Part shown: positions 47,670-56,101 of the stretch, one piece after another
Layout: each line of letters begins with the position of its first letter
Position numbering within the stretch: the stretch's first letter is position 1
Source: CAVSWT01 sp963777515
Lineage (GTDB): Bacteria; Bacteroidota; Ignavibacteria; Ignavibacteriales; Ignavibacteriaceae
DNA length: 64,000 bases
Assembly: GCA_963777515.1 (NCBI GenBank)
Contig: CAVZQU010000007.1
Span: 434,001 to 498,000, forward strand
Direction: 5' to 3'
The notes under the pieces: generated by a model
The model's database searches: none
What the model saw: only the letters and a program-made list of their open reading frames with translations
What the model was told of the DNA's origin: nothing
Translations under genes and position numbers: made by a program

Positions 47670-48269
47670 GTTAGAATAATAAATAATTATGAAGTTAGTT
47701 GAATACTACTAAAATTTGTTTTTGGAACGTTTTAGTATTTATCCATTAGATGGAAATTTTATTTGGAGTGTATGAAAGTATTATTTGGAAATCATAGTAT
47801 GATTACAGCGTATGTATGAGTATTTTTAATAAATCATAATTTAAACATTTGATAATTATTTAAATAGTTTATAATGCATTATTATGATTTAACAATGAAA
47901 GTATATTTGAGAGACTTAAATCATAATATATGGAACAATTAATAATGTGGCTTGCTGCTATATGTTAATTCCATCATCATATATAAAAGCATTAATATGA
48001 AAATCCAGTTAAAACGTTTTTTATGATTATTGAACCAAAGTTCATACTCAGTTATTTGAACCTATTGATAATCATATGGAGATTTAAGACTAATTGATTT
48101 ATGTCAGATGCAAAAACTTTATAAAAGATTTAGTTTCTCTATATTTAAGTAAACCTCTGGAAAGATTTAGCGCAATTTCAGTATTATATCCGATGTGAAT
48201 AACGATAAAAATATGATAAAGTATTATATTTACTTTAAATATACACATTAATTGAACAATTTTAATTGA
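47670..48269. other. Gene-poor stretch, no recognisable feature
   Basis: About 600 bases of AT-rich sequence between the GT39 gene and the toxin remnant. Stops are frequent in all frames and no domain, hairpin family or RNA gene was recognised. It may be older decayed coding DNA. Confidence 0.6.
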
Positions 48270-48480
48270 ACAAATATTAATTTTTCGGAGGCTTTATTTC
48301 TAAAAATGCAAAAGATTAGAATTTTGGATGCATCCTAATAACAAAAAGTATTCAATTTATTAAAATCATGTTACTTAATTGGAAATTATAGACATAATAG
48401 TTCCATATGATGAAAATACATGTAAATACTTTTTAAAAACACGAGACTTTTATCATTCAGAAATAAACTATTGGAGTTTT
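48270..48480 (+). pseudogene. Remnant of a BrnT-like (COG2929-type) toxin
   Basis: Broken frames give NINFSEALFLKMQKIRILDA, then HPNNKKYS, then a DIIVPYDENT and KYFLKTRDFY segment. This order matches toxins of the form INFEE..., LD-x-HPN-KKYP, Y-x-VPF-x-E, FLKTIIPSRK. Several stops and frame changes are present, so it is not functional. It lies just before the antitoxin remnant in the usual toxin-antitoxin order. Confidence 0.5.
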
Positions 48481-48527
48481 AATACATTAAAGAGTACACA
48501 GAGATATAAATTTAAATTTAAATATTT

Positions 48528-48738
48528 AGTAAAGAAGATTTAGATATTGAATCATATAATAAAGGGGAATGAAATCTAATGAAAAAGAATAATCAAAAAT
48601 GATTGTTTGTTAAAGCTGCAAAAGAAAGTATTAGCCAAAAATAAACGAATAAATATTCGTTTAACTTCAAAAGATTATCATGATATACAGGTTAGAGCAA
48701 TCGAAGAAGGCAATTTACATAATCAATCATTGAATTAA
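48528..48738 (+). pseudogene. Remnant of a CopG/RHH-type antitoxin
   Basis: SKEDLDIESYNKGE followed by a TGA (expected Trp), then after a frame change KNKRINIRLTSKDYHDIQ and VRAIEEGN, matches the ribbon-helix-helix antitoxins that pair with BrnT-like toxins. The end (normally PYQTLISSILHKY) is disrupted. Clear decay. Confidence 0.6.
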
Positions 48739-48865
48739 TAAAGCAATTAATATCTAAATAGAGACAAGAGACTAATTGGAGATAAATTAACAACTACTTT
48801 GGATATACATCCATATTTGTAGTGACAAGCCACAGACTTGTCACTACACTCACATGAATAAACTC

Positions 48866-49606
48866 TTACAACAACTCTTCTTCCAAAGCAATTACTTTCG
48901 GAAATAAAATATTATTTTCAAGATGAACATGCTTATGCAAGTCTTCTTCAAAATCTTTTAACTCTTGATAAGTAACTTTAAATGTATTGCATGCATCGGC
49001 AGGCGGAGTATAATTATTTGAAAGATTTCTTATATCATACAATTCATCACCGGCAGCTTCATGTTCAGCTATCATCATTTTAATTGGATTTTTTGCTGTC
49101 CCGAAAAACGGCATTTCAGCTTTTGAGCCTGACTTTTTTGCCTTTGCTAATTTTTTAATGTAAGGAAATAATATTTCTTCTTCTTTCATCATGTGCATTT
49201 TTAAATCTTTATACACGACTGCAAATTTCTGTGCAATTTCAATAACTTCTTTATGATTTTCACCGTGAACAGAAGCAACTTTTTGAGTATGTGCTGCTAA
49301 AATAGGAGTCATTTTTCTAACATAAGCATGATGATTATTTATTATGTAGTCAGTTAGAAAATCTACATCCCAATCATCATATTTATTATCATCAACATTG
49401 GAATTTGTATTTAAAGTATTAAGCTCATTTATAATTGCAGAACTTTCAATTCCCTTCTCTTCACAAGCTTGTGAAATTGGCTTGTTGCCGCGGCAGCAAA
49501 AATCCAATCCGTATTTTTCGAATACTGCTGCTGCTCGAAAATTATCTTTAACTATCTGTGACAAAGTTATGTCTGTATAATTTTCGGTTAATGTTTCTTC
49601 TTTCAT
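48866..49606 (-). CDS. ric: Iron-sulfur cluster repair di-iron protein (Ric/YtfE/ScdA)
   Basis: The 246-aa protein has the N-terminal ScdA domain with the paired Cys in YGLDFCCRGNKPISQACEEK and a hemerythrin-like domain with repeated His/Glu ligands (INNHHAYVRK, HGENHKEV, HMMKEEEILFPYIK, EHEAAGDEL, HKHVHLENNILFPKV). Ric repairs Fe-S clusters damaged by nitric oxide or oxidation. It lies downstream of a Rrf2 regulator and an Fe-S membrane protein, matching a nitrosative-stress unit. Confidence 0.94.
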   Translation of the reverse strand: MKEETLTENYTDITLSQIVKDNFRAAAVFEKYGLDFCCRGNKPISQACEEKGIESSAIINELNTLNTNSNVDDNKYDDWDVDFLTDYIINNHHAYVRKMTPILAAHTQKVASVHGENHKEVIEIAQKFAVVYKDLKMHMMKEEEILFPYIKKLAKAKKSGSKAEMPFFGTAKNPIKMMIAEHEAAGDELYDIRNLSNNYTPPADACNTFKVTYQELKDFEEDLHKHVHLENNILFPKVIALEEELL

Positions 49607-49638
49607 TTTTTACTCCTTTTATGTTTAGTTAAAATCGT

Positions 49639-49703
49639 GTCATTCCGAACTTGTTTCGGAATCTGCTGTTTACCTTAAGATGCTGAAACAAGTTCAGCAT
49701 GAC
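49639..49703. repeat. Palindromic element F (variant family)
   Basis: Two hairpins: ATTCCGAA/TTCGGAAT around CTTGT, and ATGCTGAA/TTCAGCAT around ACAAG. The outer ends are GTCA and TGAC, as in the other elements, but the stems differ. It lies between the Fe-S protein and Ric genes. Confidence 0.65.
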
Positions 49704-49710
49704 TAAGCGC

Positions 49711-50826
49711 TCACTGTTTTCCTTGCGCTGCTGATTCTTTATTTAATTCTTTCACTGCAGTTGTCCCTTCAGGGTGTCCGTATGAATTCATCATTTTATA
49801 ATGAATTAAATAATCTTGTTTGGAAATATTATTATCCCAATGTCCGGTAAGCATTCCGATACCCGTAACAGCCATAAAAATTACAACCACAGCAATTGCA
49901 ACTAATTTTTTCGATATCTTTTTCTTCTTCGGCAGCATGGATGTAAGATTTAATGTATCCGCAACAGGACAAGCATCTACACAGCTTAAGCAGGTTGTGC
50001 ATTCATCAGAATAAACTGTTTTTACTTTATCAACTTTTATATTTGACGGACAAGCTTTTGCACATAATCCGCAATCAATACAGCTTACAGGATTTCTTTT
50101 AATTTTGTTCGGGCTTAAAAAATTGAACATACCGAGAAGTGCGCCGTAAGGACAAAGATACCTGCACCAAAATCCGCGAATGAAAATTGAAAGTACAAAT
50201 AAAACAGACAAGATTATTACAGCGGTTCTTGATAAATCCGCGAAGAAATAATACATCTTTAAATCCGCAACTTGATTATAGGGACTGTCAAGAAATGCTT
50301 TTAGTGCCATGTCAGACATCAAAAAGAAAACCGTGTAGAATAAAAATCCAAGCAGTAAATATTTTAAGCTGCGAAGAGGATAATCCAGCCATTTGGGAAG
50401 TTTTAATTTTTTCTTAAATATTTTTTGCCCGAAGTCCCCAACCAATTCGGAAATAAAACCAACCGGGCAGAACCAGCTGCAAAATGATTTTCCAAAAACT
50501 AAAGACATCAAAACAATTGCAAGGAAGATAAACATTCCTGCCGGATGAGCATGATGTACTTGTCCGGTTTTTAGGAATAAATAAAAACTCATCAGCGAAC
50601 TGATTGGAAGAAAGCCGTCAACTCCGGGAGGCCGGCTTACAAATTGTGCTGCTCCCCCGCTGCTTAAATATTTTGCGAAGAAATAAAATTGAACTCCAAT
50701 CCAGATGCATAACAGAGCAAAAGCAGATTGAATAATAAATCTTATTTTTTGAATTGGTTTTTCAGTGTTCCTAATAATTTTTTTCTTTGTTCTCTTTGCG
50801 GCTTTTTCAATTACATCAGTGTTCAT
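49711..50826 (-). CDS. 4Fe-4S membrane protein of the NapH/CcoG-like type
   Basis: The 371-aa protein has about five to six membrane segments, two CxxxCP-type loops (SFCSWFCPVGF, CRYLCPYGALLG) and two ferredoxin-type 4Fe-4S motifs (CIDCGLCAKACPS and CTTCLSCVDACPV). Such proteins pass electrons at the membrane in nitrate/nitrite, nitrous-oxide or copper-oxidase assembly pathways (NapH, NosR C-terminal part, CcoG). Its exact role is open. Context (Rrf2 upstream, Ric downstream) points to nitrogen-oxide stress. Confidence 0.85.
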   Translation of the reverse strand: MNTDVIEKAAKRTKKKIIRNTEKPIQKIRFIIQSAFALLCIWIGVQFYFFAKYLSSGGAAQFVSRPPGVDGFLPISSLMSFYLFLKTGQVHHAHPAGMFIFLAIVLMSLVFGKSFCSWFCPVGFISELVGDFGQKIFKKKLKLPKWLDYPLRSLKYLLLGFLFYTVFFLMSDMALKAFLDSPYNQVADLKMYYFFADLSRTAVIILSVLFVLSIFIRGFWCRYLCPYGALLGMFNFLSPNKIKRNPVSCIDCGLCAKACPSNIKVDKVKTVYSDECTTCLSCVDACPVADTLNLTSMLPKKKKISKKLVAIAVVVIFMAVTGIGMLTGHWDNNISKQDYLIHYKMMNSYGHPEGTTAVKELNKESAAQGKQ

Positions 50827-50849
50827 AATCAGACTATTTTATCTTATTT
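50826..50849. promoter_or_regulatory. Candidate Rrf2 operator at the Fe-S protein start
   Basis: TAATCAGA, eight bases, then TCTTATTT, at the start codon of the 4Fe-4S gene. The left half-site is identical to the one at 51305 and the spacing is the same, so both may bind the same regulator. The right half-site is imperfect. Confidence 0.45.
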
Positions 50850-50864
50850 ATGGTTAAAAAAATA

Positions 50865-51299
50865 TTAAAGGCTGTTTACCTTGTTTAAAGTTTTATCTTT
50901 CAGTTGATCTAAAGTTTCATCAGTTAACATGTTGTAAGCTTTTGTTCTTAGCTCTCCCCACTTTGAATGAAGCGGGCATGGATGATCCGGCGAACATTCC
51001 GGGAAGCCAAGCACGCAGCTGTTAAAAATATCAAGTCCGTCAATTGCTCCAACAATGTCAATCAATCTGACTTTTGCAGGATTCTTGGCCAAAGCAAATC
51101 CGCCAGACTTTCCTTTTTTAGAATATACAATTCCGCTTTCAGTCAAGCTTTGAAGAATCTTTGAAACAAATTCTTTTGGAATTCCCAGCTTCTTTGCTAT
51201 CTCATCAACAGGCACTACTTCACTTCCATTGTTTTTTGCAGCTAAGTAAAGTACTGCTTGCAATCCGTATTCACACTTTTTAGAAAATATTACTGTCAT
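50865..51299 (-). CDS. Rrf2-family Fe-S-sensing transcriptional regulator
   Basis: The 144-aa winged-helix protein has the Rrf2 start (FSKKCEYGLQAVLYLAAKNN), the recognition region IPKEFVSKILQSL, and three Cys at residues 95, 102 and 108 (NSCVLGFPECSPDHPCPLH) in the position of the Fe-S ligands of IscR/NsrR. It probably senses nitric oxide or cluster state and controls the downstream genes. An inverted repeat directly upstream suggests autoregulation. Confidence 0.92.
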   Translation of the reverse strand: MTVIFSKKCEYGLQAVLYLAAKNNGSEVVPVDEIAKKLGIPKEFVSKILQSLTESGIVYSKKGKSGGFALAKNPAKVRLIDIVGAIDGLDIFNSCVLGFPECSPDHPCPLHSKWGELRTKAYNMLTDETLDQLKDKTLNKVNSL

Positions 51300-51304
51300 T
51301 TCTA

Positions 51305-51328
51305 TAATCAGATAATTTTGTCTGATTA
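51305..51328. promoter_or_regulatory. Perfect inverted repeat, likely Rrf2 operator
   Basis: TAATCAGA (51305-51312) and TCTGATTA (51321-51328) are perfect complements with an eight-base spacer, located 6-29 bases upstream of the regulator's ATG. The position and symmetry fit a dimeric repressor site. The same half-site occurs at 50826. Confidence 0.6.
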
Positions 51329-51439
51329 AATATATGGAGAAATTATTTACATGTCAAATTAATTTTTATGATGGTTATAAGTTCTAAAAGAACATTGAAT
51401 TGAAAGGATGATAGTGTTAAAGTTATTCTACAAATAAGC

Positions 51440-51530
51440 CCTTCCATTTTTTAAGGGAAGGGTTGGGATGGGTTTTTTGAATGACTGAACATTTTGAACC
51501 CTCTCTAAATCTCTCCCTTGAGAAGGGAGA
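51440..51530. repeat. Compound palindromic repeat
   Basis: The left part contains CCCTTCC/GGGAAGGG and ends GGTTGGGATGGGTTT. The right part starts AACCCTCTC and contains CTCCCTT/AAGGGAG. The two parts are also roughly complementary to each other. This type of G/C-run palindrome is common as a dispersed bacterial repeat. It occupies the gap between rubrerythrin and the Rrf2 gene (51300-51726), which otherwise holds only the operator and a terminator. Confidence 0.6.
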
Positions 51531-51670
51531 ATTATATCAATGAAGCACTTAACATTATCCAATTCTATCTTAATATAATTTACCGATAGACAAAGACTCG
51601 CCCTAATTTGGAAAATTACTATTTCTTAAAAATTAAAGGGAGCTAAGTTTTAATACTAAATTATTAAGTA

Positions 51671-51703
51671 AAAAAAGCCTGCCCAAAATATTCAGGCAGG
51701 CTT
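51671..51703 (-). terminator. Intrinsic terminator after rubrerythrin
   Basis: On the minus strand the arms AAGCCTGCC and GGCAGGCTT (51695-51703 and 51675-51683) are followed by TTTTTT. It lies 24 bases past the rubrerythrin stop. A clear Rho-independent terminator. Confidence 0.87.
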
Positions 51704-51726
51704 ACATGAACATGGTTTGAGGGCAT

Positions 51727-52356
51727 CTATTGAATTGTAATAAATCTTTCTCTTGGAGTCATAGAAATACCACATCTTTTTGGTGCTTCACCATCATAAG
51801 TATTTCCACAAGTTGTACAAACCATATAAAGTGATGAAAGTGTACTCTCTTGTTTATTATTTAATTTCTCGAGTGCATTCTCATACATTGCTTTATGTTT
51901 TTTCTCTGTCTGATAAGCATAGTTAAATGAAATTAAAGCTAAAGTAACATTACCCTCTTGTGCATTTTTAAGAAATTCAGGATACATAGTTGCTGATTCA
52001 TAAGATTCACCTTTAATTGCATCTTCTAAATTTTCTTTAGTTGATTTTACTTCATACTTAGGTTCAATCTTTCCAACTTTAACATCTAATTGCTCAAGAA
52101 CAGCTTTATGATTATTTGCATGAATTTTTTCTGCTTTAGAAGCAGCTTCAAATAATAAAGCAACTTTGTTATAACCTTCTTCTTTAGCTTTTTTAGAGTA
52201 AGCCATATACTTAGCACTTGCCGTTGTTTCACCGGTTAATGCTTCTTTCAAATTGTCAATTGTAACTAATTCAGCTTTAGTAGGACTTTTAGCAAAGTTT
52301 GACGAACCGGCTACTAATACTGCAAGCAATACAAATAATAATGTTTTTATTTTCAT
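51727..52356 (-). CDS. Exported rubrerythrin with incomplete rubredoxin site
   Basis: The 209-aa protein carries a signal peptide (residues 1-22), unusual for a rubrerythrin. A ferritin-like domain has the di-iron ligand pattern (LTGETTASAKY, EKIHANNH, IKGESYESATMYPEF, TEKKHKAMYE). The C-terminal rubredoxin-like part has C180-TT-C183 but then C195-GI-S198, where the second CxxC normally ends in Cys. It may remove peroxide in the periplasm, but electron transfer through a three-Cys site is uncertain. A good AAGGAG site precedes the ATG. Confidence 0.85.
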   Translation of the reverse strand: MKIKTLLFVLLAVLVAGSSNFAKSPTKAELVTIDNLKEALTGETTASAKYMAYSKKAKEEGYNKVALLFEAASKAEKIHANNHKAVLEQLDVKVGKIEPKYEVKSTKENLEDAIKGESYESATMYPEFLKNAQEGNVTLALISFNYAYQTEKKHKAMYENALEKLNNKQESTLSSLYMVCTTCGNTYDGEAPKRCGISMTPRERFITIQ

Positions 52357-52466
52357 CTTTAACTCCTTTTGATTGTTTAATAAATTTTACATATCAAAGT
52401 TACAATCAGGAGTCTAAAATGAACTTTAAACAATTCTTAAAAATTGATTAAAAAATTTTCTTTGGA

Positions 52467-53858
52467 TTATTCTTGTGGAAAATTAATAAACACAGTTGTA
52501 CCCATTTGAGGCTGGCTTTTAATTTTAAGTTTAATGTTTTGAAGATCGGAGAGTTTTTTTACAATTGCCAATCCAAGTCCGTTTCCCATAATTTTTGAGT
52601 TTCTTGATTCATCAGCCCGGTAAAACCTGTCAAATATTTTATCAACTTGCTCATTCGTCATTCCAATGCCTTCGTCTTCTATCGAACAAACAACTACTGA
52701 ATTATTTTTCTCTATTTTAATTTTAATTTGAGACCCTGGTTCAGAATACTTTACAGAATTTGAAATAATATTTTCAAAAATTATATCCATCATTTCCGGA
52801 TCAGCTTTCACAAAAATATTATCTGATTTATTTTCAATATGAACTGATATGTTTTTTATTTCCATTTGATTCTGCAGTCGCAGTAAAACCGGTTTTATCT
52901 TATCACCTATTCTACACTGAACAACTTTGGGAGTAATTTTTCCGCTTTCGTACCGGGCAAGCATCAATAATTGATCTATAAGATTGGACATTCGATTAAC
53001 TTCAGTAATGCAGTATGTAATTTTATTTTCATACTGCTCAACTTCTCTCGGTTTTCTTATTAAAACTTCCAGGGTACCTTTAATAACAGCGAGCGGAGTA
53101 CGAAGTTCATGCGAGGCGTCTGCAGTGAATTGCTTTTCACGCAACACAGCATCTTCAAGCCTATCCAGAAGATTATTTATAGTTGAAGTTAATTTATATA
53201 ACTCATCATTATGCGGAGGAAGTTCAATTCTTTCATTAAGATTTTCTTTTGTGATTCTTTCAGCAGTTGAAATTACTTTATTAATTGGCTGTATACTTTT
53301 ACCTGCAAAAAATCTTGTTATAAAAAACAAAACGAATAAAACGAAAGGATAAGCTATAAAAAGAACAATCTTTAAATTATATAAAACAACGGCAGATTCT
53401 TCAAGTGGAATGGCAACAATTAAGTATCCTAATATTTTGCCGTGAGGGTTTAATATCGGCATTTGAAGCTGTCTTGTAGGCTGATTTGAAAGTTCAGCAT
53501 TAAAATATGATTTAGTCCGCAGCTTTGAATCAAAATTCAATTTAATATCAAGAAGATTTCCAGACTTATTTATAATATTTCCAATTGTATCAGTTACTTG
53601 AATAAAAGTAGGATTAACCTCGATTTGACTGTGTTCTTTTTCTTTCCATTCAAAAGGATTTGCAAATATGAATTTATTATCCAGAATAACAATACTATTA
53701 AATACTTCACTCACTTCAGCATTTAAATCACCATCAAGATGAGTGTAAACTGTTTTGTGCACAACATAATAAATTGTTAAAAACAGGATTAGAATTAGGA
53801 CTGCAGTTGCCCCTAAATAATAAAAAGAGATTCTATTTCTTAAGCTAAGTGTGTTCAT
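52467..53858 (-). CDS. Sensor histidine kinase
   Basis: The 463-aa protein has two membrane segments (about residues 10-34 and 162-184) around a periplasmic sensor region, HAMP, HisKA with His250 in TADASHELRTPLAVIKG, and a HATPase domain (N-box ENIISNSVKYS, G-box DEGIGMTNEQ and MGNGLGLAIVKKL). The pattern resembles CusS/heavy-metal sensors, but the signal is unknown. It overlaps the response-regulator gene by four bases. Confidence 0.94.
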   Translation of the reverse strand: MNTLSLRNRISFYYLGATAVLILILFLTIYYVVHKTVYTHLDGDLNAEVSEVFNSIVILDNKFIFANPFEWKEKEHSQIEVNPTFIQVTDTIGNIINKSGNLLDIKLNFDSKLRTKSYFNAELSNQPTRQLQMPILNPHGKILGYLIVAIPLEESAVVLYNLKIVLFIAYPFVLFVLFFITRFFAGKSIQPINKVISTAERITKENLNERIELPPHNDELYKLTSTINNLLDRLEDAVLREKQFTADASHELRTPLAVIKGTLEVLIRKPREVEQYENKITYCITEVNRMSNLIDQLLMLARYESGKITPKVVQCRIGDKIKPVLLRLQNQMEIKNISVHIENKSDNIFVKADPEMMDIIFENIISNSVKYSEPGSQIKIKIEKNNSVVVCSIEDEGIGMTNEQVDKIFDRFYRADESRNSKIMGNGLGLAIVKKLSDLQNIKLKIKSQPQMGTTVFINFPQE

Positions 53859-54544
53859 TCTTCTTTAATAATATAACCCACTCCCCTAACAGTTTGAACG
53901 AAACTTTTACCCGGGCTGTTATCTAATTTTTTTCTAAGAAAATTTATATAAACATCAATTACGGAAGTATCGGCATCAAAATGAATGTCCCACACATGTT
54001 CAATTATACGGGTTCTCGTGCAAACTTTATTTTTATTTCTAATAAGAAATTCCAGCAGGGCAAATTCTTTTTGGGTTAAAGTTATTTCAATAGTATCCTT
54101 AAAGACCTGGTGAGTATTAAGGTCTAATCTTATATCATTAAAAGTTAAAACCGACTGCTCGCCTTCTTTGGTTCTTAACTGAACCCTTATACGGGCAAGC
54201 AGTTCTTCAAATTCAAATGGCTTTTTGATATAATCATTAGCTCCTGCTTCCAAACCAAATACAGTATCCTGCACAGTATCTTTTGCAGTCAGAAAAATTA
54301 TCGGGACTGATTTATTTTGACTTCGTACTTGCCTGCAAACTTCAATCCCGCTGATACCCGGAATCATCCAATCTAACAGTATAAGATCATAATCATTAAC
54401 TACAGCAAGCCTTAAACCCGAATTACCATTATCAGCAACATCAACAGCAAATGATTCTTCTTCCAAACCGTCTTTAATAAAATTAGCTATACCAATTTCA
54501 TCTTCAACAATCAAGAATGCGCATATATGTATTTTAATCCTCAT
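53855..54544 (-). CDS. OmpR/PhoB-family response regulator
   Basis: The 229-aa protein has a receiver domain (acidic pocket VEDE, phosphoacceptor Asp58 in LILLDWMIPG, Lys in YIKKPFEFEEL) and a C-terminal winged helix with LTQKEFALLEFLIRN and VRGVGYIIKEE. It partners the following histidine kinase. Its 5' end overlaps the DUF2231 gene by about ten bases. Confidence 0.95.
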   Translation of the reverse strand: MRIKIHICAFLIVEDEIGIANFIKDGLEEESFAVDVADNGNSGLRLAVVNDYDLILLDWMIPGISGIEVCRQVRSQNKSVPIIFLTAKDTVQDTVFGLEAGANDYIKKPFEFEELLARIRVQLRTKEGEQSVLTFNDIRLDLNTHQVFKDTIEITLTQKEFALLEFLIRNKNKVCTRTRIIEHVWDIHFDADTSVIDVYINFLRKKLDNSPGKSFVQTVRGVGYIIKEE

Positions 54545-55020
54545 CTTCTATATTATTGTTTGAATTAAAATCCATTCCAAAATTTAATTGAACACCGGCA
54601 GCATGTTTAAAAACTAATTCACCGCCATAATAGCCGGTTCTTGCAATTGAAAGTACGCCGATAAAAAATAAGGCTAATGCAATCCATTTATAAGCTCCGG
54701 AATATTTTTTAAATGCTACAAAACCAATGCGGACAACAGAAGCAATAACCATAATCCATAAAGATAACATTGCTGCCGATTCATGAGTTTCTAATGCCTG
54801 CTTTTAAAGCTCCAACTTCTGAAATACCGTCACCTGCCAGATCCCCGGAAAAGTATGCTGCAACTACTCCAAGCGTTCCCAAAATCAATAAATAAAAACC
54901 TGCTTTGCTGTAAAAGTCTTTTTTAACAAAAGTTCCAATTAAATCAAATAAAAACCCGACAATTAATAATGCAATCGGGAAATGGACTATCATTGGGTGG
55001 ATATGTGTTGTGTCTATCAT
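54534..55020 (-). CDS. DUF2231 membrane protein, one frameshift
   Basis: The first 79 residues (IHPMIVHFPIALLIVGFLFD, AAYFSGDLAGD) and the last 78 residues (LSLWIMVIASVVRIGF, ARTGYYGGELVFKHAAGV) are two halves of one DUF2231 protein joined by a one-base frame change near 54790, giving about 161 aa with four membrane helices. The family is often found beside heme or copper proteins; the function is unknown. It lies directly upstream of the two-component genes. Confidence 0.8.
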
Positions 55021-55112
55021 TTTTGTATCTCCTATAAAATTTTATATACAAAAATAGATTTGCACCTTTAAAACATTCTAAACGGTTTCTTAAAATTTGC
55101 TTAAAAGAAATT

Positions 55113-56101
55113 TTAGTTAATAATTTCCGCTTCTCTTAGCTTATTATATTTTCTATCCTGGTATAATTTCCCTATTCCGGCTCCAATTATAAACACGATA
55201 GATGAATAATAAATCCAGAATGCCACCACAATAATTAAAGCGTAAGTCCCGTATATTTTCCCAAATGCTGAATAGTTATAAAGATAAAATCCAAAAAGCT
55301 GCTTTGCTGTTTCCCATAATAATGCTGCCCAAAGTGCACTTATTAAAGTCGCTTTTTTCCTTAATTTTTTAATCGGGACAAAATAATAAAGAATTGTAAA
55401 GACAATAAATATTATTGTGATTGATATAAGTGAAAATATAAAATGTTCAAAAACTCCGGATCTCAAAAAAATTCTAGTACCATCGAATTTTGTTGCATAC
55501 TGCCGCAATAATTCAAGTACAGGCATTAAAATAGTTGTGATAAAGAAAATTAAAATAACCATCAGCACCAAAGCAAAATCTTTTAGCTTTCCTAATAGTA
55601 CATTTACGTCAGTACCTGTTCCGTATATTCGGGTTAAGATTGTTCGCATACTGCTGAATAAGTCCGCTTGCTGCAATCAACAAACCAAAACCACCAACTA
55701 ATCCGGCAATGTTTCTATATTCAATAACCTCATTAATTCTGGTAAAAATAATTTTTTTAACAAACTCTGAATATTTGTAATATGGAATAATTGTATCGAT
55801 CAAAAGATTGATTTGAGATTGCATGTTTGCCGAATCAAGAATATTTCCAAGCACAGCAAAAATTATTAAGCACAAATGGGATAATACAAACAAAAAGAGA
55901 AAATGCTAATCCGCCGCCAAGTAAGAATACATGATTGTCATCAATAATTTTTATAAGGCCGCCGAAATAATGTTTAACAAATCCCTTTACACTGCGGAAG
56001 GTCGGAATTAAATGAAGATAGAATCTAACTTTTCTGAAGGCTAAATATAAAGCCGAATTTTTTAATTGATCTTTAATTTTATTGATTCGAGCATCAATCA
56101 T
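55113..56101 (-). CDS. YihY/BrkB-family membrane protein, two frame changes
   Basis: Three overlapping frames together spell one protein: residues from 56101 with FLLGGGLAFSLFVCIIPFVL; the middle part with YRNIAGLVGGFGLLIAASGL; and the last part from about 55676 with LKDFALVLMVILIFFITTI and WETAKQLFGFYLYN. About 328 aa, six membrane helices. The family was once named RNase BN and its role is unsettled. It overlaps purL by eight bases. Confidence 0.8.

Noticed and set aside
48528..48738. Intact small antitoxin gene
   Set aside because: In-frame stops and a frame change interrupt the protein; it is a remnant.
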